A DNA stretch of 7,478 nt from an uncultured Sphingobium sp. (GTDB lineage Bacteria > Pseudomonadota > Alphaproteobacteria > Sphingomonadales > Sphingomonadaceae), in the NCBI GenBank assembly GCA_913773715.1, contig CAJYHD010000431.1, positions 1 to 7,478 on the forward strand, written 5' to 3'. The notes under the pieces were generated by a model. It did no database searches and had not been told where the DNA came from. It was given only the letters and a program-made list of their open reading frames with translations. Below, in pieces: positions 1 to 5,338 of the stretch. Each line of letters opens with the position of its first letter. Position 1 is the stretch's first letter. The translations under genes were made by a program, and so were the position numbers.

Positions 1-693
1 ATCGTGTTGATCCCGGCGACGGGCTCCCGCACCGGATTAGCGCTGGGCACGGTCGCGTTGCTCATGACGCTTGTTATTCTGTGGAAGCCGGCCACTCGTG
101 CCCTGCGCAACGTCAAACGCCGTCGCATGCGACGATTACTGTTCGGCGGTGCGATCGCCACCTTGGCAAGCGTCGTGTTTCTCGCGCTTACGCTGAGCCG
201 TGCCGAAGGCGTCCGGCGCCTGATGTCGATGGACATCGCAGGCGACACGCGCGCGCGATTGTTCCCCCGCGTGATGGAGATGGCCTCCACCTTTTTTCCC
301 GCGGGTTCCGGCTTTGGCAGTTTCAACCCGGTATTTCGTCGCTTCGAAACGCTGGGTGACCTGAAGCTCACGTACTTCAATCAAGCGCACAACGATCTGT
401 TGCAGGTCGTCCTGGAAGGCGGGATCATCGGCGCCGTGCTATTGATTGGTGCCATGATCTGGCTGGCGCTTCAGGGCGTCTCGGCATGGCGATCAAGCGA
501 GGATCGCACTGCCGTCCGCATAGCCCGGCTCGCATCCATGCTATTCGTCCTGATGATCGGTGCCAGTCTCGTCGACTATCCGCTTCGCACGCCGCTGATG
601 TCGGGATTGTTCGCGTTGTTCGCCGTCTGGTTGCACGAGCCGCGTGACGCATTTCCCACAGCTGATGTCGGGTCGTCGGCGCACCGCACCTGA
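1..693 (+). CDS. O-antigen ligase/polymerase (Wzy/WaaL-type) membrane protein, 5' end missing
   Basis: This is the C-terminal 230 or so residues of a polytopic inner-membrane protein. The frame is open from base 1, so the true start lies upstream; the GTG at 4 is unlikely to be the start. Numbering from base 4, hydrophobic segments lie near residues 11-27, 45-65, 138-160, 176-192 and 198-210. The loop between the second and third carries the marks of the Wzy_C/O-antigen ligase superfamily: GSRTG at 7-11, then a periplasmic stretch with GSGFGSF at 101-107 and NQAHNDLLQ at 126-134, followed by EGGIIG. The Arg of the first motif and the His of QAHND match positions known to be important in WaaL-type enzymes. 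In this setting, beside export and chain-length genes, a repeat-unit polymerase (Wzy) is more likely than a lipid A ligase; sequence alone does not separate the two. The next gene starts 66 bases after its stop. Confidence 0.85.
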   Translation: MVLIPATGSRTGLALGTVALLMTLVILWKPATRALRNVKRRRMRRLLFGGAIATLASVVFLALTLSRAEGVRRLMSMDIAGDTRARLFPRVMEMASTFFPAGSGFGSFNPVFRRFETLGDLKLTYFNQAHNDLLQVVLEGGIIGAVLLIGAMIWLALQGVSAWRSSEDRTAVRIARLASMLFVLMIGASLVDYPLRTPLMSGLFALFAVWLHEPRDAFPTADVGSSAHRT

Positions 694-714
694 TCCTTTA
701 CCACCGTGACACGA

Positions 715-724
715 ACCGATATAG
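715..724 (+). repeat. Leader motif ACCGATATAG, copy 1
   Basis: These ten bases occur identically at 5251-5260, in the only other sizeable gap between genes. Here the motif ends 35 bases before the ATG at 760. In both copies a GATCG(G/C)C sequence follows within 2 to 6 bases, and a TGAT further on. GATATA faintly resembles a -10 element, but no convincing -35 box lies 16 to 18 bases upstream, so I do not call a promoter. It could be an operator, a promoter part or chance. Confidence 0.4.
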
Positions 725-742
725 GCCGCGGATCGGCCTGTG
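720..742 (+). promoter_or_regulatory. GC-rich hairpin in the leader of the export lipoprotein gene
   Basis: AGGCCG (723-728) and CGGCCT (734-739) form a perfect 6-base-pair stem around the 5-base loop CGGAT. The stem extends outward by an A-U pair and two G-U wobbles to 720/742. No T-run follows, so it is not a standard intrinsic terminator. It ends four bases before the probable Shine-Dalgarno AGGA at 746-749. CCGAT (716-720) can also pair with ATCGG (732-736), which excludes the main stem. This could allow two leader folds, though the alternative is short. It may affect translation or stability of the downstream mRNA. Confidence 0.45.
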
Positions 743-745
743 ATC

Positions 746-749
746 AGGA
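746..749 (+). promoter_or_regulatory. Ribosome binding site that favours the ATG at 760
   Basis: AGGA sits 10 bases before the ATG at 760. An in-frame GTG at 706 would add 18 polar residues in front of the lipoprotein signal peptide and would put the hairpin inside coding sequence, so the ATG at 760 is preferred. Confidence 0.6.
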
Positions 750-759
750 TAGTTCAATC

Positions 760-1467
760 ATGCGTTCAATTGGCTTGGCGGTTGCCAGCATGTTGTTGCT
801 GGCGGCATGTGTGCACCGCGAGCCCTTAGTAAGCACTCCGAATCTTACGGTTCTTGAGGCAGTTGCGCTTCCCGAGCCCACCCGGGCCGATCTTACCCCC
901 GCCGATAGGGCAACCTTCGTCGGCCCGCTGGACGTGATTTCCGTCGACGTCTTCAACGTTCCGGAGCTCAGTCGCGAACTGCAGGTCGATGCCAGCGGTC
1001 GCATCTCCATGCCACTCATCGGAACCATCGATGCGATCGGCAAGACCCGCGAAGAGTTGGCCGCAAACATAGAAAACTCCCTGCGCGGCAAATATTTACG
1101 CAATCCACAAGTGACCGTTAACATTCGCAGTTCGGTCAGCCAGGTGGTCACGATCGACGGACAGGTGACCGAACCTGGCCTCTACCCGGTCACCAACCAG
1201 ATGACGCTCATGAGGGCACTTGCATCGTCCAAGGGGCTAACCGCCGATGCACGGCTGGACGACGTCGTCATTCTGCGAATGGTGAACGGCCGAAAGATTG
1301 CAGGCTTGTACAATCTCGAAGCGATCCGTCGCGGCGTCTATGACGACCCGCCGATCTACGCCAACGACGTCATTACAGTCGGTGATTCACCCGCCCGTCG
1401 ACTGTTCCGCAACATCATTGCCGTGTCGCCTCTGCTCACCGCGCCGCTCATCGCACTTCTGAATTAA
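760..1467 (+). CDS. Outer-membrane polysaccharide export lipoprotein (Wza/GumB type)
   Basis: This is a 235-residue outer-membrane export protein expected to form the channel through which the polymer leaves the cell. From the ATG at 760 it has a lipoprotein signal peptide: an Arg near the start, a hydrophobic core, and the lipobox L-A-A-C with Cys17 as the lipidation site. Residues about 58-123 match a polysaccharide export (Poly_export) domain (ADRATFVGPLDVISVDVF, then DASGRISMPLIGTI and NPQVTVNI). Residues about 127-210 match one SLBB domain (VTIDGQVTEPGLYPV onward). A final hydrophobic stretch (NIIAVSPLLTAPLIALL) may be the membrane-spanning helix that such proteins use in the outer membrane. 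With one SLBB domain and this length it resembles short GumB-like proteins more than the longer E. coli Wza. Its TAA stop overlaps the ribosome binding site of the downstream kinase gene, consistent with partner proteins made together. Confidence 0.93.
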   Translation: MRSIGLAVASMLLLAACVHREPLVSTPNLTVLEAVALPEPTRADLTPADRATFVGPLDVISVDVFNVPELSRELQVDASGRISMPLIGTIDAIGKTREELAANIENSLRGKYLRNPQVTVNIRSSVSQVVTIDGQVTEPGLYPVTNQMTLMRALASSKGLTADARLDDVVILRMVNGRKIAGLYNLEAIRRGVYDDPPIYANDVITVGDSPARRLFRNIIAVSPLLTAPLIALLN

Positions 1468-1476
1468 GGTCGCGAC

Positions 1477-3684
1477 ATGAACAAAATTCCAGCAGCCATC
1501 GGGTTCGGATCTGGAACCACCTTTGAAGCGATGAGGCCACAGCATGACGTGCCGGCTGCGGCGGAGGTGCAGCCGTCTATCTTTCGCCAGTATCTACGCG
1601 TCGCGATGCGCTGGCGTCGTTACATCCTGGGCTCAATCGTCGCGTGCATTCTCTTGGGCCTGATCATCACGTTCCTCATGACGCCGATGTACAAGGCGGC
1701 GACCACGCTGGAAATTGCGCGTGAGAGCAACCGCATCGTCAACATCCAAGGCGTGCAGCAGGAAGCAAGCGAAGGCGATCAGGAATTCTATCAGACGCAA
1801 TATGGATTGCTGGAATCGCGGACCTTGGCGGAGCGCGTGGCCACCAGAATCGGGATCGTTGACGACCCAAGCTTCTTTGAAACGTTTTCCATCAAGCTGC
1901 CGGACTCCGTCATCGGTCGGAACGGCCGCTATACGGCGGCAGGCCGCGCACAGCGCGAGCGCGCGGCGGGCGCGATCCTGCTGAAGCATCTCGACGTAGT
2001 GCCCGCGCGCGCCTCGCGCTTGGTAAAGATCACCTTCTCCAGCCCCGATGCCGCGCTTTCCGCCAAGGTTGTCAATGCCTGGGCATCCAACTTCATCGTG
2101 CTGTCGCTTGAGCGGCGTTACGATGCCAGCTCCTACGCCCGCCGCTTCCTGGAAGAACGCCTTAACCAACTTCGCAAGCGATTGGAGGATTCCGAGCGCT
2201 CGCTGGTCGCGTTTGCCTCGCGCGAACGCATCCTCGAAGTGCCCGGCCAGGGCGGGGCCGCTGGTAGCCGGCCGCTCATCGCCCAAGATCTCGCCGATCT
2301 GAACCAGGAATTGGACCGCGCGACGGCGAGCAGAATTCAGGCGCAGGCGCAATATCAAGAAGCGGCGGGTGCCAATGGCGCCGTCACCGAGGCGCTGACC
2401 AACAATGCGATCAACGCACTGCGGCAGCGTCGCGCAGAGTTGTCCGCCAACTACCAGCGGCTGATGATCCAGTTCACGCCGGATTATCCGGCGGCGCGCG
2501 AGATCGCGGTTCAGCTTGCGGCGATCGATCAGTCGATCACCCGAGAGGAGCGTCGCGTTTCAAGTTCGTTTGCCACGGCGTTGCGGACCGCAACCAACCG
2601 CGAGGCGAGCTTGCGGCAGCGCGTGGATACGTTGAAGGACGGCCTTCTGAACCTCCGCCGGCGCAGTATCCAGTACAATATCTACCAGCGCGAGGTGGAT
2701 ACCAATCGCTCCCTATATGATGGCCTGCTTTCCCGTTACAAGGAAATTGGCGTTGCGAGCGGGATCGGTGTCAATAACATCTCGGTTGTGGATGCCGCGG
2801 ACGTGCCGCAAGCTCCTTCCAGCCCCCGGCTGTTGCTCAATCTACTGCTCTCCATCATCGCCGGCACGTTGGTAGGTGCAGGTATCGCCTATGTTCTTGA
2901 ACAGAGTGATGAGACAATCACCGATCCCGAAGAGGCCGAACGCTTGATCGGCATGCCGTTGCTTGGTGTGATCCCCCTGTTGAAGAACGGTCGTCCGGTT
3001 GAGGTGCTGGGTGATCGTAAGTCGGAACTGGTCGACGCCTATCTCGCCGTGACCACCAACCTTGCGTTCTCGACCGACACGGGTGTCCCGGCCACCATCG
3101 CGGTGACCAGCACGCGACCTGCCGAAGGCAAATCGACAACAGCCTTGTCGCTGGCCGTCTTACTCGCCCGTTCGAACAAGCGCGTCTTGCTGATCGATGC
3201 GGATATGCGCTCGCCATCGGTACATCACGTTCTCGACCTTCCGAATAAGAGGGGGCTCAGCAACTATCTTGCCGGAGACGAGACCGGCATTGACGCCATC
3301 GCCCATTCTGAAACCTTTGCCATGGATGTGCTGACTGCGGGGCCGTTGCCTCCCAATGCCGCAGAACTGCTGACCGGCCCCCGCTTCGGCAACGTCCTGT
3401 CGCAGCTGTGCGAGCGCTACGACCATGTGGTGATCGACTCCCCGCCGGTTGTCGGGCTGGCCGACGCCCCCCTGATCGCGAGCCGGTCGCAAGCGGTGAT
3501 CTTCACGGTAGAAAGCCACGGCATCCGCTTCACGATGGTAAAGATCGCGCTGGGTCGTCTGGCTGCCGCGCATGCAAGGACGCTGGGCGTCGTCCTGACC
3601 AAGTTCGAATCCGACAAGGCTCAGTACGGTCAGGGTTATGACTACGGGTATGATTATGGCGAGAAGCTCAGCGTTCGATCGTGA
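1477..3684 (+). CDS. Chain-length regulator fused to a tyrosine autokinase (Wzc-type BY-kinase)
   Basis: This 735-residue inner-membrane protein combines a Wzz-type polysaccharide co-polymerase and a cytoplasmic bacterial tyrosine kinase. TM1 is about 49-68. A Wzz domain and a long coiled-coil periplasmic region (about 75-420) follow, then a GNVR-like segment (YQREVDTNRSLYDGLLSRYKE, 403-423 region) and TM2 at about 452-474. The kinase has Walker A with Lys552 (RPAEGKST), Walker A' with Asp574 and Asp576 (LLIDADMRSP) and Walker B with Asp654 (VVIDSPP). The tail holds five tyrosines, 717, 721, 723, 725 and 727, the expected autophosphorylation cluster. Its cycles of phosphorylation are expected to tune polymer length and export with the upstream lipoprotein. 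The start is set by TAAGGT at 1465-1470, six bases before the ATG. Oddly, the motif usually read E-x2-R-x2-R is D520, L523, T526 here. Gellan-type sphingan loci split these functions into gelC and gelE; here they are one polypeptide. No cognate phosphatase is in the window. Confidence 0.95.
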   Translation: MNKIPAAIGFGSGTTFEAMRPQHDVPAAAEVQPSIFRQYLRVAMRWRRYILGSIVACILLGLIITFLMTPMYKAATTLEIARESNRIVNIQGVQQEASEGDQEFYQTQYGLLESRTLAERVATRIGIVDDPSFFETFSIKLPDSVIGRNGRYTAAGRAQRERAAGAILLKHLDVVPARASRLVKITFSSPDAALSAKVVNAWASNFIVLSLERRYDASSYARRFLEERLNQLRKRLEDSERSLVAFASRERILEVPGQGGAAGSRPLIAQDLADLNQELDRATASRIQAQAQYQEAAGANGAVTEALTNNAINALRQRRAELSANYQRLMIQFTPDYPAAREIAVQLAAIDQSITREERRVSSSFATALRTATNREASLRQRVDTLKDGLLNLRRRSIQYNIYQREVDTNRSLYDGLLSRYKEIGVASGIGVNNISVVDAADVPQAPSSPRLLLNLLLSIIAGTLVGAGIAYVLEQSDETITDPEEAERLIGMPLLGVIPLLKNGRPVEVLGDRKSELVDAYLAVTTNLAFSTDTGVPATIAVTSTRPAEGKSTTALSLAVLLARSNKRVLLIDADMRSPSVHHVLDLPNKRGLSNYLAGDETGIDAIAHSETFAMDVLTAGPLPPNAAELLTGPRFGNVLSQLCERYDHVVIDSPPVVGLADAPLIASRSQAVIFTVESHGIRFTMVKIALGRLAAAHARTLGVVLTKFESDKAQYGQGYDYGYDYGEKLSVRS

Positions 3685-3685
3685 C

Positions 3686-4900
3686 ATGCACGACGTTGGG
3701 GTCTCGCGACATCGCGCCGTCCGGTATCTCGCCTGGGGCGCGATTCTAGCGACCTTATGCTATGCCGTACTTCGCGTTGGCATCGGCATGGTGGGCGCGA
3801 ATATTGCGCCTACCCTTGCCCTTAAAGTCGCACCCGACAATGCGGCAGCGCTGGTATCCATGTCTTCGCGCTCGATGCAGCCCCTGACGCTCGCCAGCAT
3901 GCGGGTTTCGGCAGATTTCGCGGATCGCGCCTATCGCCGCGAACCGGTTTCGGCCGCAGCCTTGCGGCAACTTGGCTTTGCCGCCGAAGTTGCCGGTCAA
4001 CAGGACCGGGCTCGCCACTTGATCCAGCAATCCGCGCTCCTGTCTCGTCGCGATTTCGAAGGCCAGTTGTGGTTGATCCAGGATGCCGTCAACCGCGGCG
4101 ACGTCGCGGAGGCGTTGCGTCATTACGACGTCGCGTTGCGCACATCGAAGCGCGCGCCTGCGGTTCTTTTCGGCCCGCTGACCGTCGCTACTGCGGATTC
4201 CATACTTCTGCGTCCGCTCGCACGAATGCTCCTGCGGCAACCCCCTTGGGGGAACACCTTCCTTTTGCAGGCGGCATCGACGTCAACCGCGCCCGGTAAC
4301 ATGGTCAAGTTAATTGCCATGCTTCTGAGCAAGGGCTATCCAGTGACGCCATTGGCCATACAGTCGCTGGAAGGCCGTTTGATACAGACCGGCGACTATG
4401 ACGCCGCCTGGACGCTGTTCGCAGTCGCCTATCCCCCGGCTCGGCGAGACACGATCCGCAATCCCCGCTTTCAGGACATGGCGAGTGAGGGGCTGGCCTT
4501 CGGCTGGTCGTTTGACGTGAGTGGAAGCGCGACGAGCGTGGTTATCGACGATGGGCGAGGCCGCCGGCTTAGCTATAGCGCACCAGTGGGCACGGGGGGG
4601 ATCGTCGCCCGACAAATGCTGCTTTTGCCGCCTGGAACCTATCGATTGTCCAGCACGGTGACGGAAAACAATCACGCCGGCGAAAGTGCGCCAGTCTGGC
4701 GGATACGATGCGTCAACCAGACCGAGGCGCTCGGTAGCTTGCCGTTGCCGATCGTCACCACGGAGCCGAAACGCGTTCAGGCGCTGATCGGAGTTAACGG
4801 CTGCATGGCGCAATGGCTCGAAATGGTGTTGGCCGCGACTGACGATCCGGAAGGGATCGCCGGTGCGATCAGCGACGTCAACTTGAGCCGTGTCAGGTAG
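3686..4900 (+). CDS. Unassigned membrane-anchored protein with helical repeats and a beta-rich C-terminus
   Basis: I do not recognise a named family. From the ATG at 3686 the protein has 404 residues. A short basic N-terminus precedes one membrane helix at about 14-36, so the rest should be periplasmic. Residues about 89-156 read as TPR-like helical pairs (AALRQLGFAAEVAGQQDRAR, then DVAEALRHYDVALRTS), and a further helical pair lies near 220-250. From about 269 to the end it becomes strand-rich (GLAFGWSFDV, then MLLLPPGTYRLSSTV) with jelly-roll or carbohydrate-binding character; Cys342 and Cys373 could form a disulfide. The ATG follows the kinase TGA by one base (TGACATG), suggesting translational coupling. 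In-frame ATGs at 3638, 3650 and 3656 lie inside the tyrosine-tail codons of the kinase and could also serve, so the start is uncertain. A role as scaffold, polymer-binding or export partner of the Wza/Wzc pair is inferred from position only. Confidence 0.85.
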   Translation: MHDVGVSRHRAVRYLAWGAILATLCYAVLRVGIGMVGANIAPTLALKVAPDNAAALVSMSSRSMQPLTLASMRVSADFADRAYRREPVSAAALRQLGFAAEVAGQQDRARHLIQQSALLSRRDFEGQLWLIQDAVNRGDVAEALRHYDVALRTSKRAPAVLFGPLTVATADSILLRPLARMLLRQPPWGNTFLLQAASTSTAPGNMVKLIAMLLSKGYPVTPLAIQSLEGRLIQTGDYDAAWTLFAVAYPPARRDTIRNPRFQDMASEGLAFGWSFDVSGSATSVVIDDGRGRRLSYSAPVGTGGIVARQMLLLPPGTYRLSSTVTENNHAGESAPVWRIRCVNQTEALGSLPLPIVTTEPKRVQALIGVNGCMAQWLEMVLAATDDPEGIAGAISDVNLSRVR

Positions 4901-4906
4901 ATCCGC

Positions 4907-5200
4907 ATGAACGCCTCTCTTACGATGCTGCTGCTCTTCGTCGCGGTGACGCTGTCCGACCAATCGGATGATGGCCGACCACAACTTCCAACGCCATCGA
5001 CCAATGGTCAGCAGACCGCCATCGGAGATCGCGACAACAGCATTTCGGGAACGACATCGAGAGGACGGATCCTGTCACGCCGGGAGACACGGCTCGAGAC
5101 ACGCATCACTAGGGAGAAACTCACTGCCTTCGGTCAAGGCAACGAGGCGACGGTGACACACCGGGATCCGAAAGACACCATCGGGCGTCGCCTCAATTAA
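4907..5200 (+). CDS. Small putatively exported Arg-rich protein, function unknown
   Basis: This 97-residue reading frame begins seven bases after the previous stop. AGGT at 4895-4898, overlapping that TAG stop, gives a ribosome binding site 8 bases from the ATG, the same arrangement as the lipoprotein-kinase junction. The N-terminus is hydrophobic (SLTMLLLFVAVTLS, 4-17), like a signal peptide or anchor, but it has no positive charge in front and no clear A-x-A cleavage site. The remaining 80 residues are polar and hold over a dozen arginines, with a likely amphipathic helix near RRETRLETRITREKL. Codon use is G+C-biased at third positions in the first half and less so later. A decayed or frameshifted gene is therefore possible. 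I recognise no family. Location in the operon suggests a minor envelope or export component; this is speculation. Confidence 0.55.
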   Translation: MNASLTMLLLFVAVTLSDQSDDGRPQLPTPSTNGQQTAIGDRDNSISGTTSRGRILSRRETRLETRITREKLTAFGQGNEATVTHRDPKDTIGRRLN

Positions 5201-5237
5201 TCTGAACGCTTTATGGTTGCAATGCAGCAAGGACTCC

Positions 5238-5274
5238 GCATCTCGTCTGCACCGATATAGCAGATCGCCGATGC
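5238..5274 (+). promoter_or_regulatory. Imperfect hairpin in the sugar transferase leader
   Basis: TCTGC (5246-5250) pairs with GCAGA (5260-5264), leaving a loop whose nine bases are ACCGATATA. Outside an internal loop, GCATC (5238-5242) pairs with GATGC (5270-5274). No T-run follows, so an intrinsic terminator is unlikely. The hairpin lies 15 bases before the ribosome binding site at 5289. The rest of the gap between 5201 and 5299 shows no convincing promoter. Confidence 0.35.
5251..5260 (+). repeat. Leader motif ACCGATATAG, copy 2
   Basis: This is an exact copy of 715-724. It lies 39 bases before the ATG at 5300, against 35 bases before the lipoprotein ATG for copy 1. Here nine of its ten bases form the loop of a hairpin. 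Function is unknown; a shared regulator site or promoter element for two sub-operons would fit. Confidence 0.4.
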
Positions 5275-5288
5275 ATGATACCGAGAAC

Positions 5289-5293
5289 GAGGA
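5289..5293 (+). promoter_or_regulatory. Strong Shine-Dalgarno sequence upstream of the ATG at 5300
   Basis: GAGGA lies six bases before the ATG at 5300, ideal spacing and the best ribosome binding site near this gene. By contrast the ATG at 5339, which opens the long reading frame, is preceded only by AGG at 5329-5331. This suggests ribosomes load at 5300 and that the downstream ATG is reached by reinitiation or was once internal. Confidence 0.6.
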
Positions 5294-5299
5294 CCAACG

Positions 5300-5338
5300 A
5301 TGACTCTTTCGACTCCGGCACCCAGCACAGGCCTGTAG
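5300..5338 (+). other. Twelve-codon upstream reading frame ending at TAG next to the sugar transferase ATG
   Basis: The frame reads MTLSTPAPSTGL and then TAG at 5336-5338, immediately followed by the ATG at 5339 in the same frame. With its own good ribosome binding site it may be a translated leader peptide coupled to the next gene by stop-start reinitiation. The alternative is that the gene originally began at 5300 and acquired a nonsense codon at codon 13, which the cell or the sequencing introduced; restarting at codon 14 would rescue it. Both readings leave all membrane and catalytic domains intact. Confidence 0.45.

Noticed and set aside
706..759. GTG at 706 as the start of the export lipoprotein.
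   Set aside because: It would bury the lipoprotein signal peptide behind 18 polar residues and has no good ribosome binding site, whereas the ATG at 760 has AGGA ten bases upstream.
1633..2358. A 241-codon reading frame on the minus strand.
   Set aside because: It lies opposite the kinase gene, whose domains are unambiguous in the plus frame; long antisense frames are expected in G+C-rich coding DNA.
4241..4252. CCCCCTTGGGGG inverted repeat that could act as a terminator stem.
   Set aside because: It lies inside the coding sequence and encodes Pro-Pro-Trp-Gly, has a two-base loop too short for a good hairpin, and no T-run follows.
4594..4600. A run of seven G, a possible phase-variation or frameshift site.
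   Set aside because: The reading frame continues cleanly on both sides with a plausible domain, and runs of this length are common in G+C-rich genomes. A similar C7 run at 6122-6128 encodes the Pro pair of the re-entrant helix.
5217..5222. TTGCAA as a possible -35 box for a promoter in the gap before the sugar transferase.
   Set aside because: The only -10-like sequence, GATATA at 5254-5259, is 31 bases away, too far for a sigma-70 type promoter.
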